Source: Albidovulum sp. (lineage in GTDB: Bacteria; Pseudomonadota; Alphaproteobacteria; Rhodobacterales; Rhodobacteraceae). From it: a DNA stretch of 64,000 nt. This document shows positions 19,949-30,238 of the stretch, piece by piece. The notes beneath the pieces were generated by a model. The model made no database searches and was not told where the DNA came from. It saw only the letters and a list, made by a program, of their open reading frames with translations. The stretch spans positions 186,001 to 250,000 of the forward strand of contig JAPPFL010000065.1 of the NCBI GenBank assembly GCA_028823855.1. The letters are read 5' to 3'. Positions within the stretch are counted from its first letter, which is position 1, and each line of letters opens with the position of its first letter. The position numbers were made by a program, and so were the translations under genes.

Positions 19949-22024
19949 TCAATTCACCTTCCGCGTCGCAAGTATTGAACTGTCGTTTTGAATTACCGCC
20001 CTGTAGGCCGACGTAATGATCGTCGATGTTTCATCCTCAAATATTATGGCCGGGCCCTCGATCCATTGCCCGGGTTCCATTTCGGCACGGCGCACCTCGG
20101 CTGCTGCTACGATTTTTCGCAATGCGGCGTCTACCAAATCGCGATGTCCCGACACATCCGCGGGGATGGCTTTCAAGCTCGGCTCAAGGCGGCCAACGGG
20201 CGGCGTATCCGTCGAAACGGTAAGGGACCAGTTCGTTATCTCCACCGGAAGTCGCTCGATAGTGCGGCCGAAAAGGGCTGCATAGGCTCTTTCGAAAGAA
20301 TCCAAGATCAATGTTCGATGCTTTCGCTTGAACTTTTTATAGGTTAGTCCAACCGGTATTTCCCAGCCTTGTCCGGCGTACCTCATGTGCGCAACAAGGC
20401 GCGTGGCGGTTGGGACATCGCCCGCGCCCGCCCGGACGAAGGCTTGCGCCTCAGATTCCATCGACGCCAGCGCGGCGTTGATTTCGTCAACGTCAAACTC
20501 CTGCAGGCGCTGGAATAGCCCTCTCACGGACTCGTAGCTGAAAGGCGCTCGAAGAAACCCGATAGCGGACCCGACGCCGGCTCCCGGCGGCACGACAATC
20601 CGGTCAATTCCCAGTTTTTCCGCGAGGCGGCATGCGTGGAGAGGTGCGCCGCCTCCAAATGCAACCAACGTAAATTTCTCGATATCCCGACCGCTCTCAA
20701 TTGCGTGAGCCCGCGCGGCATTCGACATGTTTTCGTCAACCGTCTCCGTGACCGCGAATGCGGCTTCGGATACAGTTAAATTGGCAGCCTTTCGTAAACG
20801 ATGATCGACAGTGTCCCTGGAAAATTGTTTATTCAGCGGAATCTTGCCGCCGGAAAACCCTTTCGGATCAAGCCGGCCTAGGAGTAGGTTTGCATCCGTC
20901 ACCGTTGGCTCGACGCCGCCGCGCATGTAGCAGGCGGGGCCGGGTTCCGAACCGGCCGAACGAGGACCGACCCGCATGCGCCCGAGCGTGTCCACCGCGG
21001 CGATCGACCCGCCGCCCGCTCCGATTTCAACCATTTCGACGACAGGGGTTGAGACCGTCATTCCGGAACCTTTCTTGAATCGATAGGTTCTGGCCACTTC
21101 GAACGTGTTCGCGGTTTTTGGCGTTCCGTTTTCGATTAGGCAAATTTTGGCGGTCGTACCGCCCATGTCTAAGCTAAGCGCGCGGCGAATCCCGTGCGCC
21201 TCGGCTAGGCGCGCAGCGAAAACCGCTCCGCCCGCGGGACCTGATTCCAAAAGCCTCACGGGAAACTCTGCCGCGGTTTCGGCGCTGATAAGGCCGCCGC
21301 CCGAATGATTCATTAGTATCGGACAGTCGATGCCTTGGTTGCGAAGCAGCGCAACGAGCCGTTCGATGTAGTTGGCAATCCGGGGTTTGACGAATGCGTT
21401 GGCGATAACCGTGTTAAATCTGGGAAGTTCCCGCATTTGCGGAGAAACGGACGACGACCGGGAAATCGAAAGCTCGGACGCGGCGGCGCGCAGAGCGTTC
21501 TCCATCATGGTTTCATGAGCGTCATTTGCGTACGAATGCAGGAATCCGATTGCGACGGATTCGAATTCACCGTCAGCTATGCGAGCGGCAAGGCGTTCTA
21601 TTTCCTCGGGATCTAGCGCCAGGAGTACTTCGCCATTTGGACCGATCCGTTCCGAAACGGTAAACCGGTGCTTCCGCGGGACAAGCGGTTCGGGCAACTT
21701 GAGATTTAAGTCGTACTGCTCGAATCTGTTTTCCGAACGCATTTCGATTACGTCCCTAAACCCTTCGGTCGTAATGAAGGCGGTTTTCGCGCCGATTCTC
21801 TCAATGAGCGCATTCGTTACCAAGGTAGTTCCGTGGATCACCTGCTCGATGTCGGAAAGTTCAATTCCAGAGCCGTTGGCGGCAATTCTGATGCCTTCCA
21901 TGGTAGCCGCCTCGGGTCGCGCGGAATCGGTAAGCACTTTGCAGGTGGTCAAGACGCCTCGATTTTCTAGCGCTATGTCCGTAAACGTGCCGCCTATGTC
22001 GATGCCAACCCGGATTTGAGTCAT
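19949..22024 (-). CDS. hyuA: Hydantoinase A / oxoprolinase alpha-type subunit (HyuA)
   Basis: A 691-aa ATP-binding subunit of the actin/hexokinase-like fold. The phosphate-1 loop VGIDIGGTFTD is at residues 6-16. Further blocks are IHGTTLVTNALIER, LLESGPAGGAV, SLDMGGTTAK and FGGGAPLHA. The start is set at the ATG at 22024 because it brings the phosphate loop to the usual position; the frame extends 14 codons further upstream without similarity. With HyuB it would hydrolyse a cyclic imide/amide or carboxylate an acceptor at the expense of ATP. Pairing with an SDR and, on the other side, TRAP genes suggests a common catabolic route. Confidence 0.92.
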   Translation of the reverse strand: MTQIRVGIDIGGTFTDIALENRGVLTTCKVLTDSARPEAATMEGIRIAANGSGIELSDIEQVIHGTTLVTNALIERIGAKTAFITTEGFRDVIEMRSENRFEQYDLNLKLPEPLVPRKHRFTVSERIGPNGEVLLALDPEEIERLAARIADGEFESVAIGFLHSYANDAHETMMENALRAAASELSISRSSSVSPQMRELPRFNTVIANAFVKPRIANYIERLVALLRNQGIDCPILMNHSGGGLISAETAAEFPVRLLESGPAGGAVFAARLAEAHGIRRALSLDMGGTTAKICLIENGTPKTANTFEVARTYRFKKGSGMTVSTPVVEMVEIGAGGGSIAAVDTLGRMRVGPRSAGSEPGPACYMRGGVEPTVTDANLLLGRLDPKGFSGGKIPLNKQFSRDTVDHRLRKAANLTVSEAAFAVTETVDENMSNAARAHAIESGRDIEKFTLVAFGGGAPLHACRLAEKLGIDRIVVPPGAGVGSAIGFLRAPFSYESVRGLFQRLQEFDVDEINAALASMESEAQAFVRAGAGDVPTATRLVAHMRYAGQGWEIPVGLTYKKFKRKHRTLILDSFERAYAALFGRTIERLPVEITNWSLTVSTDTPPVGRLEPSLKAIPADVSGHRDLVDAALRKIVAAAEVRRAEMEPGQWIEGPAIIFEDETSTIITSAYRAVIQNDSSILATRKVN

Positions 22025-23246
22025 TTTATTTGTTCCGGACCTGTTCTGTTGTGTCGTGGATATCAAGCATTTCAGCTTTCAATGACTTTGCCAAAGCCGC
22101 TGAAAATGTTGTCTCCGAAAAGGACACTTGGCTGATCGCAGACCGTTTTCCCCGCCTGCGAAATCCCTGCCGATCAAACTGGCGGAAGAAATAAAGCGTA
22201 AATTGCATTCTAATGCTGACAAGAGACAATATTCCGGTTGGCGGCTGCGTCGCATATGTCCTAGTGCCTTTGCAATCTCGATTTATTGGAAATGCCTGAA
22301 ATTTTTCCGCTTTGTCAGAAGAAAGACGCTATTCCCGTCGCATCGTCAGCCGCCTAGTCGCGTGCCGCTAGCGCGACCAATTTAGTGCGCCGTAGTCGAC
22401 GAAGGGAACTAAGCGGCGATTTCGCGAATTCCCGGTTCAAGGTTGAACCGAGTCCGGCCAGACAGCCCCTTCGAACCGGAGCAAGTTCGGCAAGGAGGAA
22501 ATGCTGAGTGGCCGCGACAGTTCCATCGTCGAGATTCCCTTCTCGTAATGGGCGATCTGGAAGAAACCCTAGTGCTAGGTGGTCATCCGCAGCTAAATGC
22601 GCTCGAACAGCGTCCAAGCGGTAGACGAGGTCCGCCGGTCGCACGCGCTGTATGGCCAAGGGTCCGTATACTCGGGGCGTCAGCACTTCGCGCACCCGCA
22701 TGATTGGCATTCGAATCCCCTCGGCCATCGCACTTTCGTCAATGCTTCGGCGCGTTGCCGCTCTGTTCCAAAATTTTTAGGAACTTCGTGATGCTGAATC
22801 CGTTTTGCAGCCGCACCCGGCCTCGGCCGCCATGGATAGAGCCGTCACAAAATCACCAAGCGATTTGTTCACGGAATTTGCTTCGCTTGCGCCGAGGAGA
22901 CCGGGATTTTCAGTCTCGAGTTCCTAGTCACAATTGCCAGAGCGTTCACTTGGTGTCCATCAATTTCAAAATTTCGCCGCGATCTTGAAAAAATTTTTTC
23001 GGTCCCGCTGCACGAACTCCCCGTCAAGCGACAGGAAAATTTGGCTAGCTTGCCGTTAGTTTGCATATAAGCTGGCGTCGGCCGCGCCAAAGATTTGACG
23101 ACGGTACAGGGAAATAAAAAGCCGAGCAAAATTTCGCCGAAGGATTCGTTCGCGAAATTGCGTTCAACAGCGCAGCAACCGGAGGACCGACGGTCAAGTC
23201 GCCGCCGGCAAATCGAATGCTATTCCGAACAGAATGAAACCGCGTT
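22025..23246. other. 1.2-kb region upstream of hyuA without a recognisable gene
   Basis: The first part should contain the hyuA promoter. The rest has short frames only; a GC-richer patch at about 22350-22730 has open frames on both strands but no family resemblance. Probably eroded DNA. Confidence 0.45.
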
Positions 23247-23871
23247 TCACGACTTCTGTTCTTTAATTACGCGCGCCACCGCTCGACCGATAAGATCCAT
23301 CTTCGCGATTTGTTCGATCCTTCGCTTGAGGCGGACAAATTAAATTGGGTCGAGCAGCGAATGCCAAAAACCGCAGATGTCAACCAAGCCAATGATCATG
23401 ATGTCGCACGGATCGGGTATTTCGCCGCAAACTAACACACCGCCGACCCGCCGCCGGACTTCTTTTACCGTTCTCCTGCCTTCTTCCGCACTCCCTCGGA
23501 AGCCGAACATCCGCGGGCGATCATATTTACCGCGAACAAAAAGCCCTCGTACCACTATTCTGTCAATCAGCAGACTCTGGACGGATTCGCGCTGTTTTGC
23601 GAATGTTCGAACCCATTGATCAGTTGGCAAGCTTTTCCCGGTCGCGGCAATTTGCGACAGCGCATCGTCAAGCACTGTTTCACCGAACGGTTCGGGGGCT
23701 CACGAAAAATAGATTTCGAAAGTCGGCGTCGACGCGATTGGAGTGCGCGAGATCCATCAAGATAGCTCCTCCAAGCGCGGTTCCTATATGACGACCGGGG
23801 AGATCCGCGTTCAGCCAGCCAGTGTCGTAGTCGAGCGCGAGCAAAAGGATTTCCTCACAAATGGTAATCAT
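23247..23871 (-). pseudogene. GPP34 (Golgi phosphoprotein 3-like) family pseudogene
   Basis: The N-terminal frame from ATG 23871 reads ICEEILLLALDYDTGWLN and ALGGAILMDLAHSNRVD, the start of the GPP34 fold. A one-base change in a run of five G at 23694-23698 shifts the frame. After it the protein resumes as SPEPFGETVLDDALSQIA, then GEIPDPCDIMIIGLVDICG. An in-frame TAA at 23340-23342 interrupts it, and the same frame then gives RIEQIAKMDLIGRAVARVIK to the TGA at 23247. The total of about 208 codons is full length. GPP34 proteins bind phosphoinositides in eukaryotes; bacterial members are of unknown function. Two independent lesions argue against a sequencing slip alone. Confidence 0.75.
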
Positions 23872-24331
23872 ATTCGAAGTGCTCCGAAGTAACGAAACAC
23901 TACTATAGCTCTATTTCTGGTTAAATTTTTCGAACTCCGTTCCAGTCTTTCGCACTTTGCGGCCACTCCCGATTTTCTCCCTTTTCCGGTGAAATTCGAA
24001 GGGCTAGCGGTCTTCGGTCGGGGCAGTATCGCCGGCAGGTCGAAGGTCGCTGCCATCCGCATGCAGGCCCGCCGGTCGCGGTGCTCCATTCGGTCCAGGC
24101 CGCCGATGCGCCATGGCTCGGGACAACGCAACCGACGGTCTGCGCGTTGGGATTCCAGTTCTGCCGCGTACCAGCGGTGAATGCCTCGAGCCGTCAATTC
24201 CCTTTTCGCGAAATTTACTCTTCATCCGAGTCCGCAGGACTGCCGGGTGCCGCGCTTCGAAGCGAGCGTAGAATCGTGCATGCCGATTATGACAGCATTT
24301 TCGAGAATCCGTCGTATTCGGCCACCGGAAA
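23872..24331. other. Intergenic region between betA and the GPP34 relic
   Basis: About 460 bases downstream of betA. Frames of 100-130 codons on both strands overlap each other and resemble nothing known. No clear terminator for betA was found. Confidence 0.4.
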
Positions 24332-25981
24332 TCATCTTTGAGTATTTTGCCAATTCGGATGAATCCAAGGCGCGGCATTGGATCGAGGAAGCGGGTCTTT
24401 CCCAAGCAAATGATCGCTCGCCTTTTCCCCGATCATGATTGCCGGCGCATTCAAGTTTCCGTTTGTAATACGCGGCACGATGGAAACGTCGACAACCCTC
24501 AGGCGATCAACTCCGATCACTCGGCATTCCGGATCGACAACGGAACGCAAGTCGTCCTTGGCGCCCATTTTGCATGTGCCGCACGGATGGTAAGCGCTCT
24601 CGACGTTTTGGCGCACGAACTCGTCGAGCTCCTCGTCGCGAACCGCGTTTCTACCCGGCTGGATTTCCGCGCCGGCATACGGCTTGAACGCGTTTTGAGC
24701 GAACAATTCTCGCGTTAGTCGAATACACGTCCTGAAGTCGCGTCGATCATCTTCTTCCTTGAGGTAGTTGAAAAGAATCCGCGGCGCGTCGCGAGGGTCC
24801 GGCGACCGCAACCACACTTTGCCTCGGGATTTAGGGCGCATGGGCCCGACATGCGCTTGGAACCCGTGGCCGGCTGCGTGCGATTTGCCGTCATACCGCA
24901 CGGCAATGGGCAGGAAGTGGTATTGGATATCGGGGTAGCCTACGCCGGGCGCGGATCGAACGAACGCGCAGGCTTCGAATTGGTTCGAAGCCCCCGGACC
25001 GTCTTTGAAAATGAGCCATCTCGCTCCGACCAGCGCCTTCCCGACCAAATTCCAGTATTTGAAGAGCGACACCGGCGCTACGCACTCCTGCTGAATATAG
25101 ATTTCGGCGTGGTCCTGCAGATTTCTGCCTACGCCCGGTCGGTCGGCGACGACCTCGATGTTCATGTCCGCCAATTCGGCTCCAGGGCCAATTCCCGAAA
25201 GCAGAAGGATTTTAGGCGAATTGATCGCGGAAGCGGAAATGACGACCTCTCGCCGCGCGGAAATGCGTTCGACTCGACCCTTGCGCTCTATTTCAATGCC
25301 CGTTGCGCGTCCTTCCTCAAATGTGATTCGGCGAACGAATCCCCGAACCAGATCGACATTCCGCCTTTTGAGCGCAGGCTTGAGATAGGCGCTGGCGGCG
25401 GACCACCTGCGTCCTTGCCAAATAGTTTGCTCCATGGCGCCGAAGCCTTCCTGCTTTTCGCCGTTGTAGTCAGGCGTTAGCTCGTAGCCGGCCTGCTTTC
25501 CCGCCTCGACAAATGCTTGAAACAGCGGATTTTCCATGGTTCCGCGAGTAACGTGGAGCGGACCGTTGCTTCCCCGCCATTCGGATTGTCCTCCGTGCCA
25601 GGATTCCATGCGCTTGAAATAGGGCAGTACGTCCGCGTACGCCCAGCCTAGGGCGCCGCCTTCCGACCAGAAGTCGTAATCCTGCGCATGTCCTCGAACG
25701 TATACCATTCCGTTGATTGACGATGACCCGCCAATTACCTTGCCTCTTGGTACGGCAAGGCTCCTACCGTCGAGATATGGCTCGGGTTCGGTCGAAAACC
25801 CCCAATCATAGGTCTTCATATTCATCGGGTAGGAGAGAGCGCCCGGCATCTGGATCAGTGGTCCTGCATCCGAACCGCCGAACTCGACCACGAGAACTCT
25901 GCTCCGGGCGTCTTCCGAGAGTCTGGATGCCAAAGCGCACCCGGCCGAGCCGGCGCCGACAACTATAAAATCCGATTCCAT
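24332..25981 (-). CDS. betA: GMC-family oxidoreductase, choline dehydrogenase (BetA) type
   Basis: A 549-aa FAD-dependent GMC oxidoreductase. The FAD-binding motif [17 protein letters not shown] is at residues 7-23, GMC signature 1 is [18 protein letters not shown], and signature 2 is [16 protein letters not shown]. The catalytic His465 lies in [10 protein letters not shown] and the partner region is [17 protein letters not shown]. BetA oxidises choline to betaine aldehyde at the membrane. The ATG at 25981 brings the dinucleotide motif to the usual position; a GTG nine bases upstream is possible. It is 11 bases downstream of betC and so in one operon, which supports choline as substrate. No betB or betI is in the window. 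Confidence 0.85.
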   Translation of the reverse strand: MESDFIVVGAGSAGCALASRLSEDARSRVLVVEFGGSDAGPLIQMPGALSYPMNMKTYDWGFSTEPEPYLDGRSLAVPRGKVIGGSSSINGMVYVRGHAQDYDFWSEGGALGWAYADVLPYFKRMESWHGGQSEWRGSNGPLHVTRGTMENPLFQAFVEAGKQAGYELTPDYNGEKQEGFGAMEQTIWQGRRWSAASAYLKPALKRRNVDLVRGFVRRITFEEGRATGIEIERKGRVERISARREVVISASAINSPKILLLSGIGPGAELADMNIEVVADRPGVGRNLQDHAEIYIQQECVAPVSLFKYWNLVGKALVGARWLIFKDGPGASNQFEACAFVRSAPGVGYPDIQYHFLPIAVRYDGKSHAAGHGFQAHVGPMRPKSRGKVWLRSPDPRDAPRILFNYLKEEDDRRDFRTCIRLTRELFAQNAFKPYAGAEIQPGRNAVRDEELDEFVRQNVESAYHPCGTCKMGAKDDLRSVVDPECRVIGVDRLRVVDVSIVPRITNGNLNAPAIMIGEKASDHLLGKDPLPRSNAAPWIHPNWQNTQR

Positions 25982-25992
25982 GTCTCTCACGC

Positions 25993-27510
25993 CTATTCGC
26001 CCTTGGGGAATCGCTGAGCGTCGTCGAATTTGTTCAGATCCTTGTGATTCCGCTGATACCTCTCGGCGGCCTTCAGCAGCGGCTGGTAGTCCCAGGGAAA
26101 ATGCATGCCAAGTCTAAGCGATTCGTTGATGGCGATGCGCCGAGCCTGGGATTCTCGCACGTCTCTGTCGAATGCTTCCAGATCCCAGCGACTTTCGACA
26201 ATTGATGCAAATCTCGCCAAAACCTCTTCGTAACTGGAATCTTGCGCGAGATTGCATTTTTCGGTCGGATCCTTGTCAAGGTTGAAAAGCTGATCGGGAT
26301 CCGTTTTGCAACGGTTGAATTTCCAGCCTTCGGCGCGCACGGACACCATCGGCGCCAATGATGCTTCGGCGGCATATTCCATCAATACCGGCCGACCTTC
26401 GCTTCCATTCCCGTTCACGCCGGAAAAAAGGCTTTCGCCTTCCGTCCACGGCGACACTTCGCTCATGTCGGATCCAGCAATTTCGGCGAATGTCGGCGCG
26501 GCATCCATGGTGCTGACTGGCCTGTCGACCCGGGAGGGCTGCAGATCGGGAGCCGAAATCATAAGAGGCACTCGACAGGACCCTTCATGGAAACTCATTT
26601 TGAACCAAAGGCCTTTCTCTCCGATCATATCGCCGTGATCGGAAAGAAACGCCACCAAGGTGTTTTGTTCTTGCCTTGTGTCCGAAAGAATCGACAGCAA
26701 ATTGCCGATAATTTCATCGACGTACGAAATATTTGCGAAATACGCGCGCCGCGCGCGGCGGACATGATCTTCCGAATACGGATGGTTTTCGTGATCGCAG
26801 GCAGCTAGGATTCTGAGCGAATGACTGTCGCGGTCCGAGGGAGGGATCGGTCCCTCTTCGGGGTCAAGGTGCTTGCAGTCGTCGTAAAGGTCCCAGAAAC
26901 GCCGCCTCGCAACATACGGGTCGTGCGGATGAGTAAAGCTAACTGCAAGGCACCAGGGACGTTCATCGTGCCCGCGAGCAAGCTGGTAGAGCTTCTGCGA
27001 CGCCATCGCGGCAACTTCGTCGTCGTATTCGAGTTGATTAGTGATTTCGGCGATCCCGGCTGTGCTTACCGAGCCTAGATTGTGGTACCACCAGTCGACT
27101 CTGAAATCCGGAGCCCTGTAGTCGGGCGTCCATCCGAAGTCCGCGGGATAAATGTCCGTTGTCAGGCGCTCTTCGAATCCGTGAAGCTGGTCCGGGCCGA
27201 CAAAATGCATTTTTCCCGATAGGCAGGTATAGTATCCGGCGCGCCGCAAATGATGCGCGAATGTAGGCAATTCCGAAGAAAACTCGGCTGCATTGTCGTA
27301 AACCCGCGTGGCGCTTGGCAGCTGGCCTGTCATGAACGACGCGCGAGCGGGCGCGCAAAGCGGCGACGGCGTATATGCGCGGCTGAACCTGACCGAACGT
27401 TCGGCCAGTCGCTTGAGGTGCGGCGCGTGAAGCCATTCGGCCGGACCGTCCGGGAAAAGCGTCCCGTTCAGCTGGTCCGTCATGAAAATGAGAATATTGG
27501 GCTTGCGCAT
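25993..27510 (-). CDS. betC: Choline-sulfatase
   Basis: A 505-aa type I sulfatase that hydrolyses choline-O-sulfate to choline and sulfate. The formylglycine-forming signature is [14 protein letters not shown], with Cys52 and Arg56. The N-terminal metal site is in [11 protein letters not shown], and the second metal site is [19 protein letters not shown]. The C-terminal segment [14 protein letters not shown] is characteristic of choline-sulfatases, which separates it from generic arylsulfatases. A GAGGAG ribosome-binding site precedes the ATG at 27510. It is the first gene of a betC-betA operon, so choline-O-sulfate can feed choline oxidation. Confidence 0.9.
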   Translation of the reverse strand: MRKPNILIFMTDQLNGTLFPDGPAEWLHAPHLKRLAERSVRFSRAYTPSPLCAPARASFMTGQLPSATRVYDNAAEFSSELPTFAHHLRRAGYYTCLSGKMHFVGPDQLHGFEERLTTDIYPADFGWTPDYRAPDFRVDWWYHNLGSVSTAGIAEITNQLEYDDEVAAMASQKLYQLARGHDERPWCLAVSFTHPHDPYVARRRFWDLYDDCKHLDPEEGPIPPSDRDSHSLRILAACDHENHPYSEDHVRRARRAYFANISYVDEIIGNLLSILSDTRQEQNTLVAFLSDHGDMIGEKGLWFKMSFHEGSCRVPLMISAPDLQPSRVDRPVSTMDAAPTFAEIAGSDMSEVSPWTEGESLFSGVNGNGSEGRPVLMEYAAEASLAPMVSVRAEGWKFNRCKTDPDQLFNLDKDPTEKCNLAQDSSYEEVLARFASIVESRWDLEAFDRDVRESQARRIAINESLRLGMHFPWDYQPLLKAAERYQRNHKDLNKFDDAQRFPKGE

Positions 27511-28639
27511 TTGGACGGTCTCCTCGCCTGCTTCGCTGATTGGCGCTACTCCCGTAGTTCGGCGGTCCTAAATCGAACAATATTTTTTCGGAACGAAGCA
27601 AATCTCGGAATCGCCGACGAAATTTAGCGCCGGATTTTTTCATGGCATGTTTCGCCAGCTGATCCAAGTTGGCAGGATTCCAATTCGGTGTCTTGCAACT
27701 TTGCAATTCATATTTCTTTTTTTCAGGACGGATTCCGCCCTGGCCGGAAATTTCCAGAGATTCCTTTGATTCCAGGCGGCGGGCGCAGGCATTCGGAACG
27801 CTCGTCGAACGTCGACGGCCCGCCATAGCTGCGCTTGTTTCGCCCCGGGGACTGGCATCCTGCCGGCTCGCCGAAAGGGCTGCGTCGGTTCGGAGCGGAA
27901 TCGCCGTTATCCCGACCTAGCTGCGCCTGCGCTTCCGGTCGGAATTCTAGCTCAAGTGGACGCCTTGCGCGTTCAGGCGGATGCGTCGGATAGCGGGCCA
28001 GCGCCCCGACGAGGAGATGCTGTCCGGTCCGCTACGGCTGCTGAACCTGTTCCGTTTCCTGGAATTCGCGTCCGGCAAGTGTCTGGCCATTCCTCGCCCG
28101 CACCGTGAGTCGAGTCCATTTCGCTCGCGAGCACCTCAGCCCGCACGCGCTTTTCCTTCCGGGCGGTTTCGATCTAGCGTTCGCGACTTTATTGGCGGAT
28201 GGGGTCGGTGTCTTTGGCGGACTCGGGAGGCGCACCGTCGACGAACCGGCCATATTGCCCCCCGCCAACTGCGGGCGTTCTCGGAACCACGCGTCGAGAC
28301 GGGGTAGCCGTGCCTTCAACGTCGCGGGCATGTACTCGAATTCGTCGCAGTCTTTCGCGCTGCGACTCGAAACTGGCCGTTGCCCGGCCCTGGTCCGGAA
28401 CCCGGAATGGAATTCCAAGCTCATCCGGTTTCAGATCGTCCGGATGGCGAATGCGCGGGAGTTCCGCCTTGCTTGAGTCACCGCGCTTATAAGCACTCTT
28501 CCGTGTCGTAGCCTAGCCGTGATTTGAATTTTGCTGGGACAGTTGGGCATTCGTTCGCCTGTCGGGAAGCGGCATCTGGCACCGATCAGGCGCACCAGCC
28601 AAGCCATGCAGGCGGCGCTATGACGCCTCCACGGAGCGC
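27511..28639. other. 1.1-kb region without a recognisable gene
   Basis: The part next to 27510 should carry the betC promoter. The rest has overlapping open frames on both strands (for example 28032-28424 minus and 28105-28476 plus), GC-rich and unlike any family known to me. Probably a degraded gene. Confidence 0.4.
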
Positions 28640-29722
28640 GAAGCCGCTCGCGCTCCGTCGGAAGCGCCAGGAGCGGCGGGCTTATGTAGAGATTTTCGCG
28701 TCTGGCCTCGATTTTTACGAGAATGCCTTTGGCAGAAAGAGCCTACAGGTTGACGGCAGCTGTCTGATGCCTGGCGATGTCCGCTTTGACCGCTCCGCTG
28801 ATGCGGCAGTATGGATTTACGAAGATCAGTTCCGCTAGTTCGCGGAACTAGATCTTCAGCATCCCCTGTCGAATTGCGGCGGCCGTCTTGGCGAGGAATT
28901 CCCGGATTGCTTGGAACTTCGCCGTGGTTCATTCAGCTGTCGATCCGATAGCTTCGAGAATTAAGAGTATCCACTTTTCCCATTCTTGTTCGGTCGTCAA
29001 TTCAAGCGGACACCGGCAGTAGATAGCATTGGTTCGGATGACGTGCCGACTGAAAGAGAGGGCGGGAATGTCACGCAGGCACTTGTCGACGAGGTAGAAA
29101 AGGTTCAGAACGCGTCCAGTCCGGCCGTTTCCGTCGACAAACGGGTGGTTCGCCTCGCGCCGGAAATTTATGGCGGCTAGCCGAATCAGCGGGTCGACCG
29201 CCTCGGCCTCGTGGATGTAGCGCTTTTGGCCAGATTGCTACCGAGAGCGTCCTCGCCGTCCGGCGGCGCGTAGATGACTTGGCCGGTTGCATCATCGGTC
29301 ATTTTCGTTCCCGGCGTTATGCGCGTAACCGGCTCCGCGCTTTTGATCTTTCGCCAGACTTCGCCCGCCGTGGCGGGCGAATCCGGGCGTTGCTTCTGCT
29401 TCTCGTATCCTCGGTACAGTGCGGCGCGATTGCGCAGGTTCTCTTTGGTGCTGGAACGGTTTGACCCGAAGCGTCGGTTGAATAGCGGAACAAGCGGTCG
29501 GTCGTCGTTACGATGTTCTGGATCTCGGAACTCGCCTGAGCTTCGAGCAGGGGATCGAGTTTACCAGCATCGCTTGGTTCGGGATGAACTCCTTGGAGAC
29601 CCGTGGTTCCGCCAGAGCCCTGCGCTCCTATGTTGCGGCGAAGAATAGGCTTTGTCGCCGTTTTCCGAATCCGGCGGCAGATTCGGAAGGCCGTTGAAGC
29701 GGCAACAGGGATCGAAAGTCAT
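28640..29722 (-). pseudogene. Fic-domain protein pseudogene
   Basis: Read across frames from ATG 29722, the pieces give a complete Fic-family protein of about 360 codons. First is EFIPNQAMLVNSIPLLEAQ and SSEIQNIVTTTDRLFRY, then TGQVIYAPPDGEDALGSNL. The catalytic motif follows as HPFVDGNGRTGR, and then CLRDIPALSFSRHVIRTNA and LTTEQEWEKWILLILEAI. The C-terminal part contains FRELAELIFVNPYCRI. Lesions include frameshifts near 29235 and in the N-terminal half, and in-frame stops TGA (28929-28931), TAG (28848-28850) and TAG (28743-28745). Fic proteins usually AMPylate target proteins, and this subfamily often carries an inhibitory SxxxE(G/N) helix. The gene is dead. Confidence 0.8.
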
Positions 29723-30238
29723 GTCGACGAGTCTTGCTCCCATCGACGCCCGTTCCCGATGTGCCGATCTCGCCGACATATCGCTCCAACGTGTCGATAT
29801 AGCGAAAATATTTCGCCATATCGGATCGAGGCAAGCAGGTGCCCGATAATTTTGCCCGCGTTCGACCGATTGCTCCGCGCTCTAGTGCGAACGGGAGCGA
29901 AGAGTGCCACAAGCGTGTGAGACCGGGAGAGGCCCATGCAAGTCCGCAGAATAATGTCGGTTAGGAACGGCGCGAACTCGTGCCACAATTGAGAGGGCCG
30001 CCGTGCCTAAGTCATTTCAGGAGGGGTCGCTGGACTTGCTGGATGGCATCGCCTTCATGAAGACAGTCCAGCCGGCGAATTTTGGGCGGGTAATCCGAAT
30101 GACGTAGCGTGATGCAATTTGCGATTGCGAAACTCGTTAAAACCGGACGATTCGTCAAAATTCGATCAATTTTTAAATTATTTTAGTTGCCTAGGCCGTT
30201 TCCTAATTCATGTTGCAAATCGTTGAAGATTCCGTCAA
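29723..30238. other. Intergenic region upstream of the Fic relic
   Basis: About 510 bases. Short frames only, with an AT-rich patch at 30110-30185. It could contain the terminator of the betaine-type operon ending at 30239, but no hairpin with T-run is evident. Confidence 0.35.
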
